The notes below the pieces were generated by a model that saw nothing but the letters and a program-made list of their open reading frames with translations, did not search any database and was not told the DNA's origin. Below are positions 27,267-34,740 of a DNA stretch of 64,000 nt, piece after piece (the first letter of the stretch is position 1; every line of letters starts with the position of its first letter). This DNA comes from Kordia algicida OT-1 (lineage in GTDB: Bacteria > Bacteroidota > Bacteroidia > Flavobacteriales > Flavobacteriaceae). The DNA lies in contig NZ_DS544873.1 in NCBI RefSeq assembly GCF_000154725.1, forward strand, positions 3,757,339 through 3,821,338, written 5' to 3'. A program made the position numbers and the translations under genes.

Positions 27267-27274
27267 CAAAGATA
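27267..27274 (-). promoter_or_regulatory. -7 element of the AddA-like helicase gene
   Basis: TATCTTTG on the minus strand matches TAnnTTTG. It lies after the peptide-gene terminator and 22 nt before the proposed GTG start at 27244, so it decides that start. Confidence 0.5.
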
Positions 27275-27289
27275 GTTTAAAATATAAAG

Positions 27290-27335
27290 TGGACATAAAA
27301 CAAAAATCCAGCCTTCTTGAAAAGCTGGATTTTTT
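27290..27335 (-). terminator. Intrinsic terminator of the Cys-rich peptide gene
   Basis: On the minus strand, stem AAAAATCCAGC / GCTGGATTTTT with a 12-nt loop region and a following T-rich stretch. It begins 14 nt after the peptide stop codon. Confidence 0.85.
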
Positions 27336-27348
27336 AATATGCTATTTT

Positions 27349-27663
27349 TTAGCAAACATAACCCGGGCATGAGATTCCGCCAGAATTTCCTCCTGTGCCA
27401 CCAGTACCACCAGTTCCTCCAGTACCACCAGTTCCGCAATTGTTTACCGAACAGTTTGCAAAGGTGTAATTGTTACAGTTGGTATAATTGGTACACGTTA
27501 CTGTTAAGTCACAATCTGAAACACATGTTTCGGCGATTGATAAGTCAATAGGTTCGCAATTTGCTCTAAAACTTCTAAATCCACCGACAATTTGGTCTTT
27601 TCCTAAGTTTGATACTTGTGTTTTCTTTAGCTGTAATCTTTTGATTAAATTCTTTTTTTTCAT
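27349..27663 (-). CDS. Cys-rich natural-product precursor with GG leader and TGG repeat (104 aa)
   Basis: The leader MKKKNLIKRLQLKKTQVSNL matches the same K-x-L-x-L-x-K family as the peptide at 17391. It ends in a Gly-Gly (residues 27-28, QIVGG) typical of C39-type or bacteriocin-like cleavage. The 76-residue core has nine Cys (36, 47, 51, 57, 63, 71, 76, 99, 104) spaced by short Thr/Asn/Ser-rich stretches, then five T-G-G units (about 78-92) and a tail ending in C. It is monocistronic with its own terminator and has no modification enzyme nearby. It could be a lanthipeptide-like or other thioether peptide, or an unmodified disulfide-rich secreted peptide. Confidence 0.8.
   Translation of the reverse strand: MKKKNLIKRLQLKKTQVSNLGKDQIVGGFRSFRANCEPIDLSIAETCVSDCDLTVTCTNYTNCNNYTFANCSVNNCGTGGTGGTGGTGGTGGNSGGISCPGYVC
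27388..27435 (-). repeat. TGG-coding minisatellite inside the peptide gene
   Basis: DNA encoding five consecutive Thr-Gly-Gly units. At the nucleotide level an 18-bp unit (GGAACTGGTGGTACTGGA-like) is repeated about twice and then degenerates. Confidence 0.7.
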
Positions 27664-27883
27664 GATTTAAAAAATTTGGTTAAACAATTTTACTAGAGTT
27701 TCAAGTGGTTAATTTTCAACTCTTTGTATAAAGAAACGAAAAGTATTTTAAAAAAGTATATGCTTTTGTGTAGTATTTTTACGTTTTGAAACGTAAGTTA
27801 GATAAAAGGATAAGCGAAAGTAATTTAGTATTATTATAGGTGTTTTGTGTGATTAGAAATGTGAAAATTACACGTTTAGAATA

Positions 27884-27914
27884 GATTATCATTATGTGAA
27901 TATTATCATAATCT
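27884..27914. promoter_or_regulatory. Imperfect palindrome upstream of the dismutase promoter
   Basis: GATTATCATTAT and ATTATCATAATC form a nearly symmetric repeat about 35 bp before the -7 element at 27949. Possible regulator site. Base composition is so AT-rich that chance is a real alternative. Confidence 0.25.
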
Positions 27915-27948
27915 TTTTTTGTGGTTTCGTTTTGTCGGTTGATATGAT

Positions 27949-27956
27949 TAAATTTG
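27949..27956 (+). promoter_or_regulatory. -7 element of the superoxide dismutase gene
   Basis: TAAATTTG matches TAnnTTTG, with a leader of about 35 nt to the ATG at 27999. Confidence 0.45.
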
Positions 27957-27998
27957 TAAGTATAAAAACTAATGTTTAATTAAATAAAGAAGATAATA

Positions 27999-28607
27999 AT
28001 GGCTTTCGAATTACCAAAATTACCATATGCATACGATGCTTTAGAACCTAATATTGATGCAAGAACGATGGAAATCCACCATTCAAAACATCATAACGGA
28101 TATACAAATAAATTAAATGCTGCTATTGAAGGAACCGACTTAGAAGGAAAATCAATAGAAGATATTTTAACGAACTTAGACATGAGCAATTCAGGAGTTC
28201 GTAATAATGGAGGCGGATTTTACAATCACAGCCTTTTTTGGGAAGTAATGAATCCAGAAGATAGAGGATATCTTTCAGGCGAATTAAAAGATGCTATTGA
28301 AGCTGCATTTGGTTCAAAAGATGAATTTATTGATGCATTTAGCAAAGCGGCGGCAACTCAATTTGGTTCAGGATGGGCTTGGCTTTGTGTACACAAAGGA
28401 GGAAAAGTAGAAGTATGTTCTACACCAAACCAAGATAATCCGTTGATGCCAGAAGTTGGTTGTGGCGGAACTCCAATTTTAGGATTGGATGTTTGGGAAC
28501 ACGCATATTACTTAAACTACCAAAATAGACGTCCAGATTATATCAAAGCATTTTTTAATGTAATTAACTGGAATGAAGTGGAAAGACGTTATGCAGAAGC
28601 GAAGTAA
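27999..28607 (+). CDS. Superoxide dismutase, Fe/Mn family
   Basis: Cytoplasmic enzyme of 202 aa that converts superoxide to hydrogen peroxide and oxygen. All four metal ligands are visible: H27 (IHHSKHH), H77 (YNHSLFW), D164 and H168 (LDVWEHAYY). The glycine-rich GGGFYNH and [12 protein letters not shown] segments are typical. Length fits the family and no signal peptide is present. Fe versus Mn preference cannot be settled by eye. A -7 element precedes it and a terminator follows, so it is monocistronic. Confidence 0.94.
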   Translation: MAFELPKLPYAYDALEPNIDARTMEIHHSKHHNGYTNKLNAAIEGTDLEGKSIEDILTNLDMSNSGVRNNGGGFYNHSLFWEVMNPEDRGYLSGELKDAIEAAFGSKDEFIDAFSKAAATQFGSGWAWLCVHKGGKVEVCSTPNQDNPLMPEVGCGGTPILGLDVWEHAYYLNYQNRRPDYIKAFFNVINWNEVERRYAEAK

Positions 28608-28629
28608 ATATTTTACTTTTTAATATATG

Positions 28630-28660
28630 AAAGACGGACAGTGATGTTCGTCTTTTTTTT
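28630..28660 (+). terminator. Intrinsic terminator of the superoxide dismutase gene
   Basis: AAAGACG-GAC / GT-T-CGTCTTT stem followed by a T-run. Confidence 0.75.
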
Positions 28661-29273
28661 ACTTTGATTTCGCTCAACACAAGTGGTTTTGGGTAAGAAT
28701 CTAGAATCTAGAGTCAGGATTTATGATTCACGATGTTTTCTAGAAAAATACGTCAAACTGAACTCGATTCGTTTCCCATAAGAGCGAGAGATATTTAAAC
28801 AAGCAAAGCAAAAAACATCCGAAGCAGTCTAAAAGCACGAAGTGCGATCTAACAGCGAAGTGGTCTTACTTCTAATAGCGACAGCGGTCTAGTATTTGAC
28901 TCAGGAATCTAGAATCAGGATTCAGGATATTTTCGTATAAAATTTTGAGTAAAAAATATAGCGTATGAGTAAGAAATCTAAAAGCACGAAGAGCGGTCTA
29001 ACAGCGAAGCGGTCTTGATTCTAAAAGCGACAGCGATCTAAAAATAAAGCGGTCTAGTATTTGACTCAGGAATCTAGAATCAGGATTCAGGATATTTTCA
29101 TATAAAATTTTGAGTAAAAAATATAGCGTATGAGTAAGCAGTCTAAAAGCGCGAAGTGCGATCTAACAGCGAAGCGGTCTTGATTCTAACAGCGAAGCAG
29201 TCTAAGAGATTCTCGCCTTTGCGGAAACAAGTCTAAGAGCGATAGTAGTCTAAAAAACAAAACGATTAAAAAT
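28661..29273. repeat. Intergenic repeat array including a 165-bp unit in two direct copies
   Basis: No gene. The block beginning AGTATTTGACTCAGGAATCT occurs at 28891 and again at 29056, a period of 165 bp, with near-identity through ATATAGCGTATGAGTAAG. Between and around them are many short units of the form TCTAAAAGCACGAAG, TCTAACAGCGAAGCGGTC and AAGCGACAGCGATC. The segment at 28746-28790 (GTCAAACTGAACTCGATTCG) is a decayed relative of part of the 187-bp repeat at 12840. Confidence 0.8.
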
Positions 29274-29303
29274 AAAAAAAGGTGGAATAAACCACCTTTT
29301 TTT
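29274..29303. terminator. Bidirectional intrinsic terminator
   Basis: AAAAAAAGGTGG / CCACCTTTTTTT with a 6-nt loop, symmetrical, so it can act on both strands. It is probably the 3' end of the purF transcript or of a small RNA on the minus strand. Confidence 0.85.
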
Positions 29304-29420
29304 GCCCCAAATCTTACCATGAACTTAACCTACTTATGCTATGGCACTGCTAATGTAAGTAGACTCGTTAAAAGAGCACTAATAAATCAGACCAAATGCC
29401 GCTTTTTTAGACTAAGTGTA
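29304..29420 (-). ncRNA. Candidate 3'-UTR or small RNA downstream of purF
   Basis: Between the purF stop (29500) and the terminator at 29274-29303, the minus strand carries about 200 nt without a gene. A potential 7-bp stem CTACTTA...TAAGTAG occupies roughly 29330-29362. The segment is unlike the surrounding repeat vocabulary and ends at a strong terminator, as a small RNA or stable 3'-UTR would. No promoter with the TAnnTTTG consensus was found for it. Confidence 0.25.
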
Positions 29421-29499
29421 TATTTTAACTTTTATTTATGAATTCAATACTCACAAATTATTTTTCTCATTGAAAAACAGTATTTGTGATTGCTAGCAA

Positions 29500-31398
29500 T
29501 TAATACGCGCGCTCTTTGTTGCCTTCATAAAAGTTAATAAACGCTCGGTTTACCACTCGATTTCCTCCATCGGTTGGATAATTTCCTGTAAAATACCAAT
29601 CTCCCAAATTGTTTGGGCATGCTTTGTTGAGGTTGGCTACTTTTTGAAAAATGACATTTACCTCCGCGTTTACTACATCTGTTTTGATAAGTTCACTTAT
29701 TTTTTCTGAGATTTCTTCATCTGTAAAAGGAGCATAAATTTCTTTTACAAAGTTCTGAACATCGATATCTTTTAAGCTTTCTTGCGCTTTGCATTTGTGG
29801 TATACTTTTTCTACTAAATCGTACTCGTTACGTTCTTTTAATAATGACAATGCAGCTCTAAATGCAATTAAGTCTTCCATACGCGCCATGTCGATTCCGT
29901 AACAATCTGGATAACGAATTTGTGGCGCCGAAGAAACGACTACAATTTTCTTTGGATGCAAACGATCCATCATTTTAATGATACTCTTTTTAAGCGTCGT
30001 TCCGCGCACAATACTATCATCAATAATAACCAAGTTGTCTTCAGGTTTTATAACGCCATACGTAACGTCGTATACGTGCGCTACCAAATCATCACGACTG
30101 CTATCTTCCGTAATAAACGTACGAAGTTTTACATCTTTAATCGCAATTTTTTCCACACGCGGTCTTTCAGAAAGAATTTCGCGTACTTTTTCTGCCGATA
30201 AGGAACGTTGTCCGTTTAAGATTTCGTTGGTTTTACGCTCGTTTAAATATTCTTCTACAGCTTCTGTCAATCCAAAAAAGGAAGTTTCTGCGGTGTTTGG
30301 AATAAACGAAAATACGGTATTTTTTATGTCATCATCAATCGCGTTCAATACTTTTGGAAGTAATAATTTTCCAAGCATTTTTCGCTCTTTGTAGATTTCT
30401 GCGTCACTTCCGCGAGAAAAATAAATACGCTCAAAAGAACAGGCTTTGCGCTCTAATGGTGCTAAAATTTCTTTGGTTTGTACTGTGCCATTTTTCTTGA
30501 TGATTAATGCATTTCCTGGATCAATTTCTTGTACATCGTCAAAATCTACATTGAATACGGTTTGAATCACAGGGCGTTCTGAAGCAACAACTACAATTTC
30601 ATCATCTTTATAGTAATATGCAGGACGAATTCCCGCAGGATCTCTTAACACAAACGAATCTCCATGACCTAGTAATCCTGCCATGGCATAACCACCATCC
30701 CAATCTTTTGCTGATCTTTTTAAGATTTTAGCCAAGTTTAAACGTTCGGCAATAATTGGAGAAGCTTCTTGTTTGTTGTATCCTTCAGCTTTGAGTTTTT
30801 TGTATAATTTGGCAACCGCATCATCTAAGAAATGACCAATTTTTTCCATGATAGTAATCGTATCCGCTTTCTCTTTTGGATGTTGCCCAAGTTTGATTAG
30901 GTTTTCAAAAAGCTGATTCACGTTGGTCATGTTAAAATTTCCAGCGACAATCAAATTACGATGCATCCAGTTGTTTTGTCTTAAAAACGGATGCACACTT
31001 TCAATGCTGTTTTTACCAAAAGTACCATAACGTACGTGTCCTAAAAACAGCTCACCAACGTATGGCAATTCTGATTTTTGGCGTGAAACATCAGTATTCA
31101 AATCTGGTTTTTCTTCCAAAATTTCATTAATGCGTTGGTTTACTTGTGCAAAAATATCTTGAATAGGTTGTTGTTTGTTAGAACGAACTCTGCTAATGTA
31201 ACGTTCGCCAGGGTTCATATCGAGCTTTATGCTAGCCAATCCGGCACCATCTTGCCCTCTGTTGTGTTGCTTTTCCATTAGCAAATACATTTTATTGATT
31301 CCATAAAATGCAGTACCATATTTTTCTTTATAGTATTCTAATGGCTTTAATAGTCTTAAAAGTGCAATACCGCACTCGTGTTTTAAAGCGTCACTCAT
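29500..31398 (-). CDS. purF: Amidophosphoribosyltransferase PurF
   Basis: First committed step of purine synthesis, PRPP + glutamine to 5-phosphoribosylamine. The 632-aa protein is the longer Bacteroidota form. The Ntn nucleophile Cys9 is in KHECGIA, so eight residues must be removed to expose it. Glutaminase-domain motifs NRGQDGAGLA and GHVRYGTFG are present, and the PRPP-binding loop VIIDDSIVRGTTLKK lies in the second half. It is a single gene with the terminator of the PfkB gene just upstream. No Cys pattern for an Fe-S cluster was checked in detail. Confidence 0.92.
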   Translation of the reverse strand: MSDALKHECGIALLRLLKPLEYYKEKYGTAFYGINKMYLLMEKQHNRGQDGAGLASIKLDMNPGERYISRVRSNKQQPIQDIFAQVNQRINEILEEKPDLNTDVSRQKSELPYVGELFLGHVRYGTFGKNSIESVHPFLRQNNWMHRNLIVAGNFNMTNVNQLFENLIKLGQHPKEKADTITIMEKIGHFLDDAVAKLYKKLKAEGYNKQEASPIIAERLNLAKILKRSAKDWDGGYAMAGLLGHGDSFVLRDPAGIRPAYYYKDDEIVVVASERPVIQTVFNVDFDDVQEIDPGNALIIKKNGTVQTKEILAPLERKACSFERIYFSRGSDAEIYKERKMLGKLLLPKVLNAIDDDIKNTVFSFIPNTAETSFFGLTEAVEEYLNERKTNEILNGQRSLSAEKVREILSERPRVEKIAIKDVKLRTFITEDSSRDDLVAHVYDVTYGVIKPEDNLVIIDDSIVRGTTLKKSIIKMMDRLHPKKIVVVSSAPQIRYPDCYGIDMARMEDLIAFRAALSLLKERNEYDLVEKVYHKCKAQESLKDIDVQNFVKEIYAPFTDEEISEKISELIKTDVVNAEVNVIFQKVANLNKACPNNLGDWYFTGNYPTDGGNRVVNRAFINFYEGNKERAY

Positions 31399-31435
31399 TG
31401 TTGTAGTGTGTTGTGTTGTTGTTGCTTATTGTGAC

Positions 31436-31469
31436 AAAAAAAAGCGCTCAGTTATGAGCGCGTTTTTTT
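31436..31469. terminator. Terminator between the PfkB kinase gene and purF
   Basis: Perfect GCGCTCA-GTTA-TGAGCGC hairpin flanked by A-run and T-run. On the minus strand it directly follows the PfkB-family gene. Confidence 0.9.
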
Positions 31470-32394
31470 AGTTTACTTCTATTTCAAACTGCGTCAGTTG
31501 TTTAAACTGCTTTAGGCGTTCTGTTATTTCTTCGTTTGTGAGCGATTCCATTCGTTGTGTTCCAAATTTCTCTACACAGAAAGATGCTAAGTTAGAACCA
31601 TAAATGATGGCATTTTTCATGCTTTCAAACGAAATGTTTTCATGTTTTGCTAAATATCCAGAAAATCCTCCAGCAAACGTATCTCCAGCTCCTGTTGGAT
31701 CAAAAACTTCTTCCAATGGCAATGCAGGTGCAAAAAAGATGTTTCCATCATTAAAAATTAATGCTCCGTGTTCTCCTTTTTTAATAACTACATATTCTGG
31801 ACCCATTTCGTGAATTTTCTGTGCAGCTTTTACCAAAGAATATTCGCCAGATAATTGACGCGCTTCTTCATCATTAATCGTAATGACATCTACTTTTTTG
31901 ATAACTGCTAATAAATCGTCCCAAGCACAATCCATCCAAAAGTTCATCGTATCCAATACAATCAACTTAGGTTTCTCTGCCATTTGATTTATCACACTCA
32001 TTTGTACGCCAGGATGTAAATTTCCTAACATAACAATTTCAGAATCTTTATAATTTTCAGGAACAACAGGATTAAAATCTGCCAATACGTTTAGCTCTGT
32101 AGCCAATGTATCTCTAGAGTTCATATCGTTGTGATATTTTCCACTCCAAAAGAATGTTTTTCCTCCTTTTACAACTTCGATTCCAGAAATATCAATATTT
32201 CTAGCCGCTAACATGTCTAAATATTCTTGTGGAAAATCTTCTCCTACAACTGATACAATAGCAGAATCTACATTAAAGTTAGCAGCAGACAATCCGATAT
32301 ATGTAGCCGCGCCACCTAAGATTTTATCTGTTTTTCCAAATGGTGTTTCAATAGCATCAAAAGCAACCGTTCCTACAATTAATAATTTGCTCAT
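31468..32394 (-). CDS. PfkB-family (ribokinase-like) sugar or nucleoside kinase
   Basis: Kinase of 308 aa with the N-terminal PfkB region GGAATYIGLSAANF near residue 27 and the C-terminal signature DPTGAGDTFAGGFSGYL near residue 220, which contains the anion hole and catalytic Asp. Cytoplasmic. Substrate cannot be assigned: ribokinase, adenosine kinase and fructokinase all share these motifs. It is located between purF and a START protein and has its own promoter and terminator. Confidence 0.88.
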   Translation of the reverse strand: MSKLLIVGTVAFDAIETPFGKTDKILGGAATYIGLSAANFNVDSAIVSVVGEDFPQEYLDMLAARNIDISGIEVVKGGKTFFWSGKYHNDMNSRDTLATELNVLADFNPVVPENYKDSEIVMLGNLHPGVQMSVINQMAEKPKLIVLDTMNFWMDCAWDDLLAVIKKVDVITINDEEARQLSGEYSLVKAAQKIHEMGPEYVVIKKGEHGALIFNDGNIFFAPALPLEEVFDPTGAGDTFAGGFSGYLAKHENISFESMKNAIIYGSNLASFCVEKFGTQRMESLTNEEITERLKQFKQLTQFEIEVN

Positions 32395-32413
32395 TTTCGA
32401 ATTAAAATTTTTG

Positions 32414-32421
32414 CAAACTTA
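32414..32421 (-). promoter_or_regulatory. -7 element of the PfkB kinase gene
   Basis: TAAGTTTG on the minus strand, 19 nt before the ATG at 32394. Confidence 0.45.
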
Positions 32422-32506
32422 CATAAAATTTTCCCAAGAAAAATAGCTTGCATAGCTAGATGTATGATTTGTTATTTTTTTTCAAAGAAAGTATTGTGTT
32501 TATAAA

Positions 32507-33097
32507 CTACTGAACTTTTTCTTTTAAGGCCAAAAAGTTATAATATGGAGCTCGTGTAATGGTACTATTTACAAACCAACTTGGCAAGTTTCCACTAGGA
32601 TCGCCATGCATTTGATGTGTAATTTTTACCATATCATCTTTTTGTTCTAACAACCAATATCCTTCAAAATAAGTAATTCGTAAATAATCATCCAATATTG
32701 GATATGCATCAGAAGCTGCCATAATATCAATTCGCAATGCATCTTTGGTAATTCTTCTTGTTGTCAATAAAATGACAACATCTCGGTTGCGTAGTGGCCA
32801 AGGAAGATCTAAAGCCATCCATACAAGATGCTTATTTTCAGAAGATTTAGATAGTAACTTGCTATCAATAGCTTTGTAATTCCAATTGTGAAGTTGGTCG
32901 CCATCTAAAATAATTTCTTTGACTGTATTTAAAGAACTTTTAACGGTCATTTGAACTTTATAAGCCTTTATTTTGCTAGAATCTATAGATTTTGTGTAAA
33001 TCTTAATATCATCTTTATCCTTCTTTAGTTTCCAATCTTCTTGGGCTAAAAGTGGTGTAAAAAATAATAAGCTAACAATAGCAATGTAGATTTTCAT
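32507..33097 (-). CDS. Exported START-domain lipid-binding protein
   Basis: 196 aa with a signal peptide (about residues 1-18, ending LLAQ) and a START-like domain. Typical features are WKLKKDKDDIKIYTKSIDSS at the start of the fold, LDLPWPLRNRDVV in the middle, and GYWLLEQKDDMVKITHQMHGDPSG at the end. START domains bind lipids or hydrophobic ligands, so this is a periplasmic or surface ligand binder. It is transcribed alone on the minus strand. Ligand unknown. Confidence 0.82.
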   Translation of the reverse strand: MKIYIAIVSLLFFTPLLAQEDWKLKKDKDDIKIYTKSIDSSKIKAYKVQMTVKSSLNTVKEIILDGDQLHNWNYKAIDSKLLSKSSENKHLVWMALDLPWPLRNRDVVILLTTRRITKDALRIDIMAASDAYPILDDYLRITYFEGYWLLEQKDDMVKITHQMHGDPSGNLPSWFVNSTITRAPYYNFLALKEKVQ

Positions 33098-33123
33098 GTT
33101 TGATTTTGAGGGAATTATACATG

Positions 33124-33131
33124 CAAAAATA
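33124..33131 (-). promoter_or_regulatory. -7 element of the START-protein gene
   Basis: TATTTTTG on the minus strand, 26 nt before the ATG at 33097. A second TATTTTTG lies further upstream near 33145-33152. Confidence 0.4.
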
Positions 33132-33155
33132 CAAATATGATACCAAAAATACTAT

Positions 33156-33632
33156 TTAAAACAATCTGTTGCTTTCACTTTCGTAAAAGGTATCAATTTT
33201 TAATTTTTCTTTTTTGGATGCTTCTACGGCTAAAAAATCACAACGTTCATTCTGTGGATGATTGTTATGACCTTTAATCCATTGAAAATGTACAATATGT
33301 TTTCGGTAAATTTTTAAAAAACGCATCCATAAATCTGCATTCTTTTTCCCTGAAAAGCCTTTTTTCTCCCAACCAAAAACCCATTTTTTCTCAACAGAAT
33401 CTACCACATATTTCGAATCTGTAAACACTTTGGCTTCCGTATGCATGAACTTTAATTTCTCTAAAGCCACAATAACAGCTAACAATTCCATACGATTGTT
33501 GGTTGTTTTTCGATAGCCTTCAGAAAACTCTTTATGATACGGTTTTCCAACCCACTCCATCACAATTCCGTAGCCGCCTGGCCCTGGATTTCCTCTTGAA
33601 GATCCATCTGTATAAATATGTACATCTACCAT
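33156..33632 (-). CDS. rnhA: Ribonuclease HI
   Basis: 158-aa enzyme that degrades the RNA strand of RNA-DNA hybrids. Acidic catalytic residues are visible: D9 in IYTDGSSRGNPGPGG, E49 in NNRMELLAV, D72 in FTDSKYV, and a fourth Asp in NERCDFLA. KGHNNHPQNE is the usual substrate-contact loop. The start lies 2 nt after the purN stop, so it is in an operon with purN. Confidence 0.94.
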   Translation of the reverse strand: MVDVHIYTDGSSRGNPGPGGYGIVMEWVGKPYHKEFSEGYRKTTNNRMELLAVIVALEKLKFMHTEAKVFTDSKYVVDSVEKKWVFGWEKKGFSGKKNADLWMRFLKIYRKHIVHFQWIKGHNNHPQNERCDFLAVEASKKEKLKIDTFYESESNRLF

Positions 33633-33634
33633 AA

Positions 33635-34207
33635 TTAAGAATTAGAAGTTAAAATTTGCTCAATAACTTCTGGAAAATGCTTATATTCTAGCTGATGAAT
33701 CTTTTGGGCAACGCTTTCAGGCGTGTCAGTTTCTGTTAAATTGGTTGTAGCTTGGAAAATAATGGCGCCTTCATCATAATTTTCATTGACAAAATGTATG
33801 GTAATGCCACTTTCTTTTTCTTTATTTGCAACCACAGCAGTATGCACATGAGATCCATACATGCCTTTTCCTCCATATTTTGGGAGTAAAGCAGGATGAA
33901 TGTTGATTACCTTGTTGGGGAAAGCCGCGAGAATATGTTCTGGAAATTTCCACAAAAAACCAGCAAGAACAATAAGATCAACTTGTGCACTTTGAAGCAA
34001 ATTAAGCACATCATCACTGTGATACAAAGCAGTTCTGTTAAAGCTAAAGGCGCTGATTTTGTGGTTTTTAGCGCGATCTAAAACTTTGGCATGCTGATTG
34101 TTAGTCAGAACTTGAACAACGGAAGCATGAGTTCGTTCTTGAAAATATCGAATAATATTTTCAGCATTTGTTCCGGAACCTGAAGCAAAAATTGCAATAC
34201 GCTTCAT
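33635..34207 (-). CDS. purN: Phosphoribosylglycinamide formyltransferase PurN
   Basis: Transfers formyl from 10-formyl-THF to GAR in purine synthesis. The 190-aa protein has the phosphate-binding ASGSGTNAENI at residues 8-18, the catalytic NIHPALLPKYGGKGMYG region with its Asn-His, and the Asp in NYDEGAII. It is the first gene of a purN-rnhA pair and divergent from acpP across a 190-bp spacer. Confidence 0.94.
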   Translation of the reverse strand: MKRIAIFASGSGTNAENIIRYFQERTHASVVQVLTNNQHAKVLDRAKNHKISAFSFNRTALYHSDDVLNLLQSAQVDLIVLAGFLWKFPEHILAAFPNKVINIHPALLPKYGGKGMYGSHVHTAVVANKEKESGITIHFVNENYDEGAIIFQATTNLTETDTPESVAQKIHQLEYKHFPEVIEQILTSNS

Positions 34208-34335
34208 AAAAAGAATGAAATTTAAGTGACTGTTGTTTCGACAAAAAAAAGAATAATTATTAACAAAATGAAGGTAAAAGCAAATTACTTATTCTAAAAA
34301 TTTAGTAAATTAGATCACATTTTTCGAACAAAATG

Positions 34336-34364
34336 TTGTTTTAAATTAAAGTTTTTTATTTTTG
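34336..34364 (+). promoter_or_regulatory. acpP promoter, -33 and -7 elements
   Basis: TTG (34336-34338), 18-nt spacer, then TATTTTTG (34357-34364). The leader of about 25-30 nt to the ATG at 34396 is AT-rich. Confidence 0.7.
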
Positions 34365-34395
34365 CCAACAATTAAATTTTAAAAACTATAAGATT

Positions 34396-34632
34396 ATGTC
34401 AGACATTGCATCAAGAGTAAAAGCGATTATCGTAGACAAATTAGGTGTGGATGAGAACGAAGTAGTTGCGGAAGCAAGCTTCACTAACGACTTAGGAGCA
34501 GATTCACTAGATACGGTGGAATTAATTATGGAATTCGAAAAAGAATTCGATATCCAAATTCCAGATGATCAAGCAGAGAACATTGCAACTGTAGGTCAAG
34601 CTATCTCTTACATTGAAGAAGCAAAAAAGTAA
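34396..34632 (+). CDS. acpP: Acyl carrier protein
   Basis: 78-aa acidic protein with the phosphopantetheine attachment site [10 protein letters not shown], Ser37. It carries acyl chains in type II fatty-acid synthesis in the cytoplasm. It is followed by fabF and rnc in the common flavobacterial order. A strong hairpin between acpP and fabF would let acpP be made in excess of the downstream enzymes. Confidence 0.97.
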   Translation: MSDIASRVKAIIVDKLGVDENEVVAEASFTNDLGADSLDTVELIMEFEKEFDIQIPDDQAENIATVGQAISYIEEAKK

Positions 34633-34664
34633 GGAAAGAATAAAATTTCATATTTAAAAAAGAC

Positions 34665-34696
34665 ATTAGAATGCATTTTTGCATTCTAATGTTTTG
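34665..34696 (+). terminator. Hairpin between acpP and fabF, partial terminator
   Basis: Perfect 11-bp stem ATTAGAATGCA / TGCATTCTAAT with a 4-nt loop, followed by a T-rich stretch. It separates acpP from fabF-rnc. Confidence 0.75.
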
Positions 34697-34740
34697 TTAA
34701 AAGGGATTTCTTCTTAATTTTTTAAACTAACTTATCAAAG

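Larger units (their letters stand above)
27664..27998. other. Intergenic region between the peptide gene and superoxide dismutase
   Basis: About 335 bp of AT-rich DNA holding divergent promoters. A near-consensus -7 (TAAAATTG) precedes the peptide gene, a consensus TAAATTTG precedes the dismutase gene, and an imperfect palindrome lies at 27884-27914. No gene seen. Confidence 0.5.
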
